A stretch of DNA of 64,000 nt. Origin: Curvibacter sp. CHRR-16. Its GTDB lineage: Bacteria > Pseudomonadota > Gammaproteobacteria > Burkholderiales > Burkholderiaceae_C. The notes under the pieces were generated by a model, which was not told the origin of the DNA, searched no databases, and saw only the letters and a list, made by a program, of their open reading frames with translations. The first letter of the stretch is position 1, and the number at the start of each line of letters is the position of its first letter. Below are positions 1-8,323 of the stretch, piece by piece. Position numbers and translations under genes: made by a program. The stretch spans positions 124,001-188,000 of the forward strand of contig NZ_JAHCSH010000006.1 of assembly GCF_018474005.1 (NCBI RefSeq), read 5' to 3'.

Positions 1-720
1 CCTGCAAACCAGACCTTGCACCATTTCACTTTCACAGTGGAAGACACCGGCATAGGCATGAACCATGAAGCGGTGGAAAAACTATTCCAGCGCTTTTACC
101 AAGCCGACGGCGGTATGGCGCGCAAGTTCGGCGGCACAGGCTTGGGCTTGGAGATTTCGCGCAGCTTAGCCCGCATGATGGGTGGCGACATCGCCGTGCA
201 CAGTGTGGAGGGCCAAGGCAGTACCTTCCGCTTAGACTTGGACTTGCACATGGTAGAGGCACCTGCCCAAGCCAAAGGCAATCCACTACAAGGCCAACTG
301 ACAGCACCGAACAAAGACCCAAAGTGTTCGCCCCTGCGGGTGCTGGTGGCAGAAGATCACCCCGTCAACCGCAAATTTGTGGGCATCTTGCTCGAAAAAT
401 TGGGCTGCGAAACCACTTTCTGCGAAAACGGGGAACTGGCCGTGCAAGCCGTGCAAGACAGTGACTTTGACATCATCCTCATGGATGTACACATGCCAGT
501 AATGGACGGTCTTGCCGCTACACGTGCCATCCGTGCCATGGAAGCCCCCAAGAATGGCATTCCCATTGTGGTGCTAACCGCCGATGTAATGAACGAGGCA
601 CAAGACCAAGCGCTGGCCGCTGGTGTCAATGACTTTGTGGGCAAGCCAGTACAAATCAGCCAACTCAAAGCGGCCATGCAACGATGCCTCACCACACCAT
701 CGGCTCAGGCTCCAACATGA
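1..720 (+). CDS. Hybrid sensor histidine kinase, C-terminal part (5' end outside window)
   Basis: The reading frame is open from the first base, so the N-terminal sensor and the phosphoacceptor His lie upstream of the window. What is visible is the end of a HATPase_c domain, with the G1-type motif EDTGIGM and the G2-type motif GGTGLGLEIS. A linker follows, then a complete receiver domain (VLVAEDHPVN at its start, MDVHMPVMDG around the phosphoacceptor Asp codon at 484-486, and the conserved Lys in GKPV). Such proteins autophosphorylate on His and pass the phosphate to the attached receiver. The signal and the final target cannot be told from this fragment. Its last 32 bases overlap the 3' end of murB on the other strand, so the two genes are convergent. 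Confidence 0.93.
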   Translation, partial: PANQTLHHFTFTVEDTGIGMNHEAVEKLFQRFYQADGGMARKFGGTGLGLEISRSLARMMGGDIAVHSVEGQGSTFRLDLDLHMVEAPAQAKGNPLQGQLTAPNKDPKCSPLRVLVAEDHPVNRKFVGILLEKLGCETTFCENGELAVQAVQDSDFDIILMDVHMPVMDGLAATRAIRAMEAPKNGIPIVVLTADVMNEAQDQALAAGVNDFVGKPVQISQLKAAMQRCLTTPSAQAPT

Positions 721-1735
721 TGCCAAAGCGCTCGTAAACGCTGGTTTGTATGGCCTTGGCCAAGGTCATCACTTCGCCCCCTGTGGCCCCATTCCCGTCG
801 TACCCACTACCGCGGTTGACCAGCACCAAGGCCTGCTTCTCATAGACACCAGCATGGCCCATGGTTTTGCCTTTCCAGCCGCACGCATCAATGAGCCAGC
901 CAGCGGCCAACTTCACGCTGCCGTTGTCTAGGCGGTAATGCACCACTTTCGGGTCACGGGCAATGATGTCTTGGCACTGCTCTTCGGTCACAGTGGGGTT
1001 TTTGAAGAAGCTGCCCGCATTGCCCACCACCTCGGGGTCGGGCAGCTTGCTGCGGCGCACATCGCAGACCCAGTCGTAAATCGTCCACGCATCGGGCGCA
1101 TGGTTGCCGCTTTGTTCCATGTGGCGCTCTAAGTCGGCATAGCCCAGCACGGGTTTCCAAGGTTTGGGCAGGCTTAGGCGTACCCGCACAATCATGGCGC
1201 GGTCTTTCAGGCCCATGCGACCAGTGTGCTTGAACACCGAGTCCCGGTAGCCAAAGCCGCATTGCGCCGCATCGAGCGTGAAGAGTTCACCCGTTTGCAA
1301 ATCCACCGCATCGAGCGAATGGAAACGGTCTTGCAACTCCACCCCATAAGCACCAATGTTTTGCACCGGGGCGGCACCCACGGTGCCGGGTATGAGGGCC
1401 ATGTTCTCCAAACCGGGATAGCCCTGCTGCAGCGTCCAGCGCACCAAACCATGCCACGACTCGCCACCACCGGCCTCCACAATCAAGGCCTTGTCGGTCT
1501 CTTCGAGCAAGCGCAGCCCCATAACCTCTGACTTGAGTACCAAGGGTTCCACATCGCCAGTCAGCACAATATTGCTACCGCCGCCTAGCACCCGCTTGGG
1601 CCAGTCACGCCAATGGGGGTTTTGTAGCAGTTCTTGCACATCTTGGTGGCTAGCAACGCGCACCAAAGACTGGGCTTTGGCCACAATACGAAAGGTGTTC
1701 ATGCCCTGCAAGGACACGTTTTTCTCGACTAACAT
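689..1735 (-). CDS. murB: UDP-N-acetylenolpyruvoylglucosamine reductase
   Basis: This is the cytoplasmic FAD enzyme that reduces UDP-GlcNAc-enolpyruvate to UDP-MurNAc with NADPH, the second committed step of peptidoglycan synthesis. The 348-aa product starts with the family's N-terminal LQGMNTF stretch and has the FAD-binding GGGSN motif at residues 51-55. It also shows GTVGAAPVQNIGAYG, GYRDSVFK, the GNAGSFFKNP segment that carries the catalytic Ser, and the C-terminal LEPEP segment with the catalytic Glu. Length and motifs fit the E. coli-type (type I) enzyme. It is convergent with the upstream kinase gene and divergent from yajQ, with only 82 bases between the two starts. Confidence 0.97.
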   Translation of the reverse strand: MLVEKNVSLQGMNTFRIVAKAQSLVRVASHQDVQELLQNPHWRDWPKRVLGGGSNIVLTGDVEPLVLKSEVMGLRLLEETDKALIVEAGGGESWHGLVRWTLQQGYPGLENMALIPGTVGAAPVQNIGAYGVELQDRFHSLDAVDLQTGELFTLDAAQCGFGYRDSVFKHTGRMGLKDRAMIVRVRLSLPKPWKPVLGYADLERHMEQSGNHAPDAWTIYDWVCDVRRSKLPDPEVVGNAGSFFKNPTVTEEQCQDIIARDPKVVHYRLDNGSVKLAAGWLIDACGWKGKTMGHAGVYEKQALVLVNRGSGYDGNGATGGEVMTLAKAIQTSVYERFGIMLEPEPMVW

Positions 1736-1817
1736 CCGGCAATTGTCGCACCCACGCCCTGCCCGCTTGCGCTAGGCTGGGTGCAGTTGTATTTTTCACC
1801 TGCTACCTTCTTACGCT

Positions 1818-2303
1818 ATGCCTTCATTCGATACTGTGTGCGAACCCGATATGGTCAAGGTCAAAAACGGAGTGGACAACACCGCCAAAGAGATTGGCAC
1901 CCGCTTCGACTTCAAAGGCACCTCGGCCAGCATCGAAATCAAAGACAAAGACATCACCATCGTGGGCGATGCCGATTTCCAACTGGAGCAAATTCTGGAT
2001 GTGCTGCGCAACAAGCTGACCAAGCAAAGTGTGGATGTGCGCTTTTTGGACATTGGTGACCTGCAAAAAATGGGCGGTGACAAAGTCAAAAAAGTGGTCA
2101 AGGTGCGCAGCGGCATCGAGTCTGAGCTGGCCAAAAAAATCCAACGCCTGGTCAAAGACAGCAAGATCAAGGTGCAAGCCGCGATCCAAGACGAAAAGGT
2201 GCGCGTCACCGGTGCCAAGCGTGATGACCTGCAAGCCACCATGGCCCTGTTGCGCAAAGAAATCAGCGACGTACCATTGGACTTCAACAACTTCCGCGAC
2301 TAA
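1818..2303 (+). CDS. yajQ: YajQ family cyclic-di-GMP-binding protein
   Basis: This 161-aa protein begins [20 protein letters not shown] and ends PLDFNNFRD, both hallmarks of the YajQ (UPF0234/DUF520) family. Family members are small cytoplasmic proteins with two ferredoxin-like folds. In Xanthomonas and Pseudomonas relatives they bind cyclic di-GMP and affect transcription. The length is normal for the family and the Lys-rich middle ([11 protein letters not shown]) is intact. The next gene follows after 18 bases and encodes a degenerate HD-GYP-like protein, so the pair may be co-transcribed. A role in c-di-GMP signalling here is inference from the family. Confidence 0.95.
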   Translation: MPSFDTVCEPDMVKVKNGVDNTAKEIGTRFDFKGTSASIEIKDKDITIVGDADFQLEQILDVLRNKLTKQSVDVRFLDIGDLQKMGGDKVKKVVKVRSGIESELAKKIQRLVKDSKIKVQAAIQDEKVRVTGAKRDDLQATMALLRKEISDVPLDFNNFRD

Positions 2304-2321
2304 GCCACTAGCACCCGCCCT

Positions 2322-3272
2322 ATGAAGCTACGCGATGAGAATGCTTTTGAAGATCTGCTCAGCCAGTGGTCAGATCTGGAAGCAGGGCTGGGCGTGGTGC
2401 TCAACAAACCCCAAAGTGCCCAACAGTTTGCACACCGCATCGTGCAGTACGACCGCTGGATGCAAGGCCTCATGCTGCGCGATGCGGACACCGGCCTGTA
2501 CCTGCTGTTTCAGCTAGCCACCAACTCACACCAAGGCTATAGCACCTCGCACGCTTTGGTGTGTGCAGTGCTGTGCCATTTGGTGGTCAACCAACTGCAG
2601 CTCACCCTCAAAGAACGCAACAGCCTAGTGCATGCAGCCCTGACCATGAATGTGGCCATGACCGCTGTGCAAGACCAACTGGCCGACCAAGACGGCAAAC
2701 CCACTGCCGAGCAGCAAGACGTGATACGCCTGCACCCGGTCAAAGGGACGATGCTCTTGGCCAATATGGGGGTGACCGATGAAGACTGGTTGGAAATCGT
2801 GGCCGCGCACCACGACGACAAGCTGTTCAACCAACCACAGCAGGTGCTGACCAGCAGCCAGCGTTTGACGGTGGTTCTGAACATTGTGGATCGCTACGCG
2901 GCCATCATCAGCCCCCGTCGCAGCCGCGCGGGACGCAGTGCAATCGAATCCGCCCAGTCCATCTTGGGCACTCCAGGCACATGGGCGCACACCGTGGCTA
3001 AAACCCTGATTCGCACCATCGGCTTGTGCCCACCGGGCACCTACGTCAAGCTCGATTCGGACGAAACCGGCATTGTGGTCAAACGCAGTTTGCAGCCCAA
3101 CCAGCCGCTAATAGCCATACTGACAAAACCCGATGGCTCGGTAGACACCTACCCACGCCTGCACAACACCTCAGAAACCTACCCCCGCATACGCACAGCC
3201 GTCTCGACATCGAGTATGCGCATGCAGTTCAACCACTTTTACATTCTGCAGCTAGGCGCGCAAGCCCTGTAA
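2322..3272 (+). CDS. Degenerate HD-GYP-like domain protein
   Basis: The 316-aa product has the helical layout of an HD-GYP phosphodiesterase. It retains a His before the core (SHALV), the HP pair (H138-P139), the HH pair (H163-H164, followed by DD instead of E), an Asp in IVDRYAA, and the usual PPGTYVKL-like segment. The defining HD dyad is replaced by Met109-Asn110 and no GYP loop is visible. Active HD-GYP proteins hydrolyse cyclic di-GMP at a metal centre. With the HD pair missing, this one is more likely a binding or regulatory module, although that is inference. It sits 18 bases after yajQ on the same strand. Residues 1-95 form an unassigned N-terminal helical region. Confidence 0.75.
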   Translation: MKLRDENAFEDLLSQWSDLEAGLGVVLNKPQSAQQFAHRIVQYDRWMQGLMLRDADTGLYLLFQLATNSHQGYSTSHALVCAVLCHLVVNQLQLTLKERNSLVHAALTMNVAMTAVQDQLADQDGKPTAEQQDVIRLHPVKGTMLLANMGVTDEDWLEIVAAHHDDKLFNQPQQVLTSSQRLTVVLNIVDRYAAIISPRRSRAGRSAIESAQSILGTPGTWAHTVAKTLIRTIGLCPPGTYVKLDSDETGIVVKRSLQPNQPLIAILTKPDGSVDTYPRLHNTSETYPRIRTAVSTSSMRMQFNHFYILQLGAQAL

Positions 3273-3313
3273 GGGACAGCGCCGCCTGCCACTGCACGCC
3301 AAGAACTTGGCAT

Positions 3314-3940
3314 TCAACTTTTCTTTTTGCTGCCCAGCTTGGACTCCGTGCCTTGCACCAAGCGCTGGATATTGGCCGCATGGCGGGCCACCAAGAACAA
3401 AGCCATGACCACCACCGCCGCCATGGTGTAGCGATCCAGCACCCACAAAGTGCCATCACCCAAGCCATACCAAACCACGGCCAACACCGCTGCCGACAAC
3501 GAAGCCAGCGAGGAGTAGCGGAACAAATACGCCACCACCAACCACGTGAGCAGCGTGCACAAACCCAACCAGGGGCTGAAAGCCATCAACACCCCTGCTG
3601 CGGTGGCCACGCCTTTGCCGCCTTCAAAACGGAAGAACACAGGGTACAGGTGACCCAGAAACGCAGCCAACCCGGCCAGCGCTTGGGCATCCACATCCAG
3701 CCCCGCCCAGCGGGCCACCAGCACGGGCAACCAGCCTTTCACGGCATCCAGCAGCAGCGTAATGACTGCGGCTTTTTTAGACCCTGAGCGCAGCACATTG
3801 GTCGCGCCCGGATTCTTGCTGCCATAAGTGCGCGGGTCATTGAGCCCCATCACGCGACTGACGATGACCGCAAACGACAAAGAACCCAGCACATAGCCGC
3901 CCAGTGCGGCACCCATTAACCAGCCCCATTGCATAAGCAT
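3314..3940 (-). CDS. plsY: Glycerol-3-phosphate 1-O-acyltransferase PlsY
   Basis: PlsY is the inner-membrane enzyme that transfers an acyl group from acyl phosphate to glycerol 3-phosphate, the first step of phospholipid synthesis in bacteria that use the PlsX/PlsY route. The 208-aa product is strongly hydrophobic with about five membrane spans. It carries the family loops: GSLSFAVIVSR leading to YGSKNPGATNVLR (motif 1) and GHLYPVFFRFEGGKGVAT (motif 2). It starts only nine bases downstream of the end of ybaK on the same strand, so ybaK-plsY probably form one transcript. A second Met at residue 3 is an alternative start. Confidence 0.95.
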   Translation of the reverse strand: MLMQWGWLMGAALGGYVLGSLSFAVIVSRVMGLNDPRTYGSKNPGATNVLRSGSKKAAVITLLLDAVKGWLPVLVARWAGLDVDAQALAGLAAFLGHLYPVFFRFEGGKGVATAAGVLMAFSPWLGLCTLLTWLVVAYLFRYSSLASLSAAVLAVVWYGLGDGTLWVLDRYTMAAVVVMALFLVARHAANIQRLVQGTESKLGSKKKS

Positions 3941-3949
3941 TGCTCTTTC

Positions 3950-4444
3950 TTATTCGTCCAAAAGGGCGCACTGTACCGCTTTTGCACCCAACAACTGCAC
4001 ACACACCTGCGGATCGATGCTGACCAAAAACCCCCGGTTGCCGCCATTGATGAGGATTTGCGGCAGCGCCAAAATGCTCTCCTCCACATACACTGGCATC
4101 ACCTTGCGCGTGCCAAAAGGCGAGGTGCCGCCCACTTGGTAACCGCTGTGTCGGTTGGCCACATCGGGGGTACAGGGCTGTACGGACTTGGCCCCTATCT
4201 GGCGCGCCAAATTTTTGGTCGACACCTTGCGGTTGCCATGCATCAACACCACCAAGGGCTTGGCGTCTTGGTCTTGCATGATGAGCGTCTTGACCACGTG
4301 AAACGGATCCCAGCCCAGCACCAGCGCACTGTGCTGCGCGCCACCATGCTCCACGTAGTCGTACACATGCTCACCAAACACCACACCGTGCGCACGCAGC
4401 ATGGCGGTGGCACGGGTTTCGGAATTTTTTTCTTTTTTTGCCAT
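3950..4444 (-). CDS. ybaK: Cys-tRNA(Pro)/Cys-tRNA(Cys) deacylase YbaK
   Basis: This 164-aa protein belongs to the YbaK/EbsC branch of the prolyl-tRNA editing family. These proteins hydrolyse Cys wrongly attached to tRNA(Pro), acting with prolyl-tRNA synthetase. Visible family features are the N-terminal AMLRAHGV segment, VVKTLIM with the conserved Lys, NRKVSTKNLAR, and the GYQVGGTSPFGTRK loop that shapes the substrate pocket. Length is typical. It is the first gene of a probable ybaK-plsY transcript. The 134 bases upstream separate it from a divergent gene of different base composition. Confidence 0.94.
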   Translation of the reverse strand: MAKKEKNSETRATAMLRAHGVVFGEHVYDYVEHGGAQHSALVLGWDPFHVVKTLIMQDQDAKPLVVLMHGNRKVSTKNLARQIGAKSVQPCTPDVANRHSGYQVGGTSPFGTRKVMPVYVEESILALPQILINGGNRGFLVSIDPQVCVQLLGAKAVQCALLDE

Positions 4445-4578
4445 TTGGAGTTTAGTTTATCGAATCGTTAGGAACGTCATACAAGTCAAACCATGTCGAC
4501 ATTTGTTGCGACTGACCACCTCCAAATGAATGCTCGACTGTCTTGCGTGAGAAACTTTATTTATTTGCTTAGGAATTT

Positions 4579-5037
4579 ATGCGTTTCGTTCTTTACTTAG
4601 CTAGTTTGTCAGCCTTTGTATTTGCAGTCCGATCCCTGCTGGGTATGCTGACTTGGTATGTCCTGTACTTGTTCGGAATGACGCTTGCGGGGCCATTTAC
4701 ACCCATTACTTCAATTGCCTTGCACACCACAGGCTACTTGCCCTATGCGTTTCCGGTAATGCGTCTGTTTATTTGGTTCAAACTAAGAAAAATATCCACA
4801 CCAAAAACATTTCAGGGGATTCCATTTAGAGTGGCCTGTATCGCTGCTGCCATAGTTGCTGCAGTAGTTGTAGGCTATGTTTTTGTTGCCACCGTCTTTG
4901 GTAGCGCTGGGCTTTCTGGCATCCCGCTAGCAATGATCCTGATGGTTTGCGGATTTTTTATAGTTATTTCCATGCCATTTGTCGAAATACGAGATTGGTT
5001 GGCATTTTTTCGAGAGACGCGTCAAGTTACTGATTAG
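4579..5037 (+). CDS. Hypothetical integral membrane protein (A+T-rich islet)
   Basis: The 152-aa product is not recognised. It has about four hydrophobic stretches long enough to span the membrane, roughly residues 3-36, 44-66, 84-108 and 113-135. Short charged loops separate them (FKLRKISTPK in the middle), and the tail is polar. The ATG at 4579 is preceded by a modest ribosome binding site (AGGAA about six bases upstream). The gene and its flanks (about 4450-5080) are clearly richer in A+T than the neighbouring genes and use codons such as TTA, ATA and AGA that are rare elsewhere here. That is compatible with acquisition from another source. No function can be assigned. Confidence 0.6.
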   Translation: MRFVLYLASLSAFVFAVRSLLGMLTWYVLYLFGMTLAGPFTPITSIALHTTGYLPYAFPVMRLFIWFKLRKISTPKTFQGIPFRVACIAAAIVAAVVVGYVFVATVFGSAGLSGIPLAMILMVCGFFIVISMPFVEIRDWLAFFRETRQVTD

Positions 5038-5180
5038 AAAAACCTTCTAAAAGCACCAACAACCACTAAACATTAATCTGCTGCTTGAAATTTCCGCCTC
5101 TTAGCAGAGGGAGCATGGGTGCAAACCGATTGGAATCGATTAACTCGCAATCATGCACTAACACCCCGACAATCCCGGAC

Positions 5181-6194
5181 ATGAAAGCATTGCACGATAC
5201 CAAACTCTCCATGCTCGATCTGGTAGCCGTGCGCGAGGGCGGCACGGTGGCCGACGCACTGGCGCTGGCCACCCAAACCGCGCAGCATGTGGAGCAGCTG
5301 GGTTTTAGCCGCTACTGGCTGGCCGAGCACCACAACATGCGCAGCATTGCCAGCTCGGCCACGGCCGTGCTCATCGGCCACATCGCGGGCCACACGAAAA
5401 GCATCCGTGTGGGTTCGGGCGGCATCATGCTGCCCAACCATGCACCACTGGTGGTGGCCGAAGCCTTTGGCACACTGGCCGAGTTGTACCTAGGACGTAT
5501 TGATCTGGGCCTTGGCCGCGCCCCGGGCACCGACCCCCACACCATGCGCGCCCTGCGCCGCAACCGCGTGGAGACCGAGGAAGACTTCCCGCGCGAGGTG
5601 GCCGAACTGCAGCAGCTTCTGGCCCCCGCGCAAGAAGGCCAGCGCCTCATTGCCAACCCCGGCGCGGGCACGCAGGTGCCCATCTGGCTCTTGGGTTCCA
5701 GCCTGTTCTCAGCCCAGCTGGCTGCGCAGCGCGGTTTGCCCTATGCCTTTGCCTCGCACTTCGCACCGCGCCTGATGATGCAGGCCATAGAGCTCTACCG
5801 CAGCACATTCCAGGCCTCGGCCACGCTGGCCAAGCCCTACGTGGTGATTGGCGTGCCCTTGGTGGCTGCGCCCAGTGACGAAGAGGCCGAGTACCTGGCC
5901 AGCAGCATTTACCAGCGCGTCTTGGGCATCATCACGGGCGACCGCAAGCTGCTGCAGGCACCGGTGAAGGACTTTATGGCCACCCTGCATCCGCAAGAGC
6001 GCGCAGCCATTGAAGACTTTCTTGCCCTGGCCGTGATCGGTGGGCCAGACAAGGTACGCAGCGATTTAAAGACCTTGGCCGAGGCCACCGAAGCGGACGA
6101 ATTCATGCTCGTCTGCGATGTGTTCGAGCCGCGCTGGCGGCTACGGTCGCTGGAAATTGCGGCGCACGCGATGAGGGCTGGCCAAGCTGCCTGA
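5181..6194 (+). CDS. LLM-class flavin-dependent oxidoreductase (luciferase-like)
   Basis: This is a 337-aa bacterial-luciferase-like monooxygenase with a TIM barrel that uses reduced flavin. It matches the single-subunit MsnO8/YhbW-like branch: [20 protein letters not shown] at the start, [37 protein letters not shown], and [12 protein letters not shown]. The substrate is unknown. An open frame extends upstream to 5085, but those residues do not look like the family and the base composition there belongs to the A+T-rich islet. The ATG at 5181, which begins directly with the family N-terminus, is therefore preferred. tRNA-Val follows 33 bases after the stop. Confidence 0.9.
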   Translation: MKALHDTKLSMLDLVAVREGGTVADALALATQTAQHVEQLGFSRYWLAEHHNMRSIASSATAVLIGHIAGHTKSIRVGSGGIMLPNHAPLVVAEAFGTLAELYLGRIDLGLGRAPGTDPHTMRALRRNRVETEEDFPREVAELQQLLAPAQEGQRLIANPGAGTQVPIWLLGSSLFSAQLAAQRGLPYAFASHFAPRLMMQAIELYRSTFQASATLAKPYVVIGVPLVAAPSDEEAEYLASSIYQRVLGIITGDRKLLQAPVKDFMATLHPQERAAIEDFLALAVIGGPDKVRSDLKTLAEATEADEFMLVCDVFEPRWRLRSLEIAAHAMRAGQAA

Positions 6195-6227
6195 TTTGCT
6201 GCTATACTCGCAGTCTCGAACAAACAC

Positions 6228-6304
6228 AGGCGCGTAGCTCAGCTGGTTAGAGCACCACCTTGACATGGTGGGGGTCGTTGGTTCGAGTCCAATCGCGCCT
6301 ACCA
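6228..6304 (+). tRNA. tRNA-Val (anticodon GAC)
   Basis: A complete 77-base cloverleaf can be folded. The seven-base acceptor stem AGGCGCG pairs with CGCGCCT, the D arm is GCTC/GAGC, and the anticodon stem CCACC/GGTGG holds loop TTGACAT with anticodon GAC. The T arm carries GTTCGAGTC, and discriminator A and CCA are encoded. A TATACT hexamer at 6203-6208 is a plausible -10 element. A factor-independent terminator follows immediately. Confidence 0.97.
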
Positions 6305-6309
6305 AATAC

Positions 6310-6345
6310 AAAAGCACCCTTCGGCAACGACGGGTGCTTTTTTCT
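6310..6345 (+). terminator. Factor-independent terminator after tRNA-Val
   Basis: The inverted repeat AAAAGCACCC / GGGTGCTTTT encloses a 12-base loop and runs into a T-rich tract (TTTTTTCTTT). It lies six bases after the encoded CCA and would end the tRNA transcript before phaR. Confidence 0.88.
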
Positions 6346-6418
6346 TTGCCGCTCTGTTATCCCTACAATCTCGGCCACCATTTCGCCACTTTCAGGCGCC
6401 TTCGCGCCCGCTTGAACC

Positions 6419-6874
6419 ATGCCCCAAAACACCACTGGTACCCAGGCTAGCGCCCAGCGCGTTATCAAAAAATACCCCAACCGCCGCCTGTACGACACGG
6501 CCACGTCCACCTACATCACGCTCAGTGATATCAAGCAACTGGTGATGGAGCATGCCCAATTTGCAGTGGTCGATGCCAAAACCGGCGAAGACATCACGCG
6601 CAGCATCTTGCTGCAAATCATTTTGGAAGAAGAAGCCAATGGCTCGCCCATGTTCACCACGCCAGTGTTAGCCAGCATCATTCGCTTTTATGGCCACGCC
6701 ATGCAAAGCATGATGGGTGGCTATCTGGAGAAGAACATGCAAATGCTCATGGACATGCAAAAGCAAAACCCCATGGTGCAAGGCATGATGGGTAACAACC
6801 TCTTCCAACAAATGCAAGAAAACCTGCACAAACAAACCGAGCAGTTTTTCAACAGCATGGGCATCAAACGCTGA
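6419..6874 (+). CDS. phaR: Polyhydroxyalkanoate synthesis repressor PhaR
   Basis: The 151-aa product has the PHB/PHA accumulation regulator DNA-binding domain at its N-terminus (VIKKYPNRRLYDTATSTYI) followed by the second conserved region (DAKTGEDITRSILLQIILEE). The C-terminal third is rich in Met and Gln (MLMDMQKQNPMVQGMMG), as in other betaproteobacterial PhaR proteins. PhaR binds PHA granules and DNA and represses phasin and its own gene until polymer accumulates. It sits between tRNA-Val and rimO. No PHA synthase or phasin gene is in the window. Confidence 0.95.
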   Translation: MPQNTTGTQASAQRVIKKYPNRRLYDTATSTYITLSDIKQLVMEHAQFAVVDAKTGEDITRSILLQIILEEEANGSPMFTTPVLASIIRFYGHAMQSMMGGYLEKNMQMLMDMQKQNPMVQGMMGNNLFQQMQENLHKQTEQFFNSMGIKR

Positions 6875-6900
6875 GCGTGCACTCGTTTTTCTGACATCGT

Positions 6901-8295
6901 ATGACTACCACCGACACCCCCACCCAAGCCGCCCCCAAAGTAGGTTTTGTGAGCCTGGGCTGCCCCAAGGCGCTGACTGACTCTGAGCTGATCCTCACGC
7001 AACTGAGCGCCGAGGGCTACCAAACCTCCAAGACCTTCCAAGGCGCGGACTTGGTCATCGTCAACACCTGCGGCTTCATTGACGATGCCGTCAAGGAAAG
7101 CCTGGACACCATTGGCGAAGCGCTGGCCGAGAACGGCAAAGTCATCGTCACCGGTTGCTTGGGTGCCAAGGCAGGTCAGAGCGGTGGCAACCTGGTGCGC
7201 GAAATGCACCCCAGCGTGCTGGCCGTGACCGGCCCCCACGCCACGCAAGAAGTGATGGACGCGGTGCACACCCACCTGCCCAAACCGCACGACCCGTTCC
7301 TAGACTTGGTGCCCGGTGCCTTTGGCGAAGCGGGCCTCAAGCTCACGCCCAAGCACTACGCCTACCTCAAGATCAGCGAAGGGTGCAACCACCACTGCAC
7401 CTTCTGCATCATCCCCAGCATGCGCGGCAAGCTGGTGTCACGCCCCATTGGCGATGTGCTCAAAGAAGCGCGCGCCCTGTTTGAAGGCGGCGTCAAAGAG
7501 TTGCTGGTCATCAGCCAAGACACCTCGGCCTACGGCGTGGATGTGCAGTACCGCACGGGCTTTTGGGATGGCCGCCCGGTCAAAACCCGCATGCTCGAAC
7601 TGGTGCAGGCCCTGGCTGACCTGGCTGAGCCGTTTGGCTCCTGGGTGCGCCTGCACTACGTCTACCCCTACCCGAGCGTGGACGAGATCGTGCCACTGAT
7701 GGCCAGTGGCCGCGTGCTGCCTTACCTCGACGTGCCGCTGCAGCACAGCCACCCCGACGTGCTGCGCCGCATGAAGCGCCCTGCCAGCGGTGAAAAAAAC
7801 CTCGAGCGCATCCTGCGCTGGCGCGAGGCCTGTCCGGAGCTGGTGATCCGCAGCACCTTCATCGCCGGTTTCCCCGGGGAAACCGAGGCCGAGTTCGAGC
7901 ACCTGCTGCAATTTGTGCAAGAAGCCCAACTCGACCGCGTGGGCTGCTTTGCCTACAGCCCAGTGGCAGGCGCTACCGCCAACGAGCTGCCTGACCAACT
8001 GCCCGCCGAACTGCGCGAAGAACGCCGCGCCCGCTTCATGGAAGTGGCCGAAGCCGTGTCCACCGCCCGCCTGCAGCAGCGCGTGGGTGCCACTATGCAA
8101 GTGTTGGTGGATTCGGCCCCCAATATGGGCCGCCGTGGCGGTGTGGGCCGCAGCTATGGCGACGCCCCCGAGATCGACGGAGTGGTTAGGTTGCTGCCTC
8201 CAGAAAAAATCAGCAAAACTCTGAAAGTTGGCGAATTCACCAAGGCCCGCATCGTGGGAACCGAAGGCCACGACTTGGTAGCCCAACCGTTCTGA
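6901..8295 (+). CDS. rimO: Ribosomal protein S12 methylthiotransferase RimO
   Basis: RimO is a radical-SAM enzyme that methylthiolates an Asp of ribosomal protein S12. The 464-aa product shows the N-terminal methylthiotransferase domain with its three cluster cysteines ([32 protein letters not shown]). The radical-SAM motif CNHHCTFC lies near residue 162, followed by [13 protein letters not shown], and a C-terminal TRAM-like region follows. RimO-specific features such as LGCPKA separate it from MiaB. It starts 26 bases after phaR and is followed 28 bases later by the ETF-QO gene. Confidence 0.97.
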   Translation: MTTTDTPTQAAPKVGFVSLGCPKALTDSELILTQLSAEGYQTSKTFQGADLVIVNTCGFIDDAVKESLDTIGEALAENGKVIVTGCLGAKAGQSGGNLVREMHPSVLAVTGPHATQEVMDAVHTHLPKPHDPFLDLVPGAFGEAGLKLTPKHYAYLKISEGCNHHCTFCIIPSMRGKLVSRPIGDVLKEARALFEGGVKELLVISQDTSAYGVDVQYRTGFWDGRPVKTRMLELVQALADLAEPFGSWVRLHYVYPYPSVDEIVPLMASGRVLPYLDVPLQHSHPDVLRRMKRPASGEKNLERILRWREACPELVIRSTFIAGFPGETEAEFEHLLQFVQEAQLDRVGCFAYSPVAGATANELPDQLPAELREERRARFMEVAEAVSTARLQQRVGATMQVLVDSAPNMGRRGGVGRSYGDAPEIDGVVRLLPPEKISKTLKVGEFTKARIVGTEGHDLVAQPF

Positions 8296-8323
8296 TAAAT
8301 CCAATATTTCGAGGCAGACACCT

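Noticed and set aside
6228..6345. tRNA-Val as an integration site
   Set aside because: No integrase gene, no repeat of the tRNA 3' end and no foreign segment were seen after it. A terminator and phaR follow directly.
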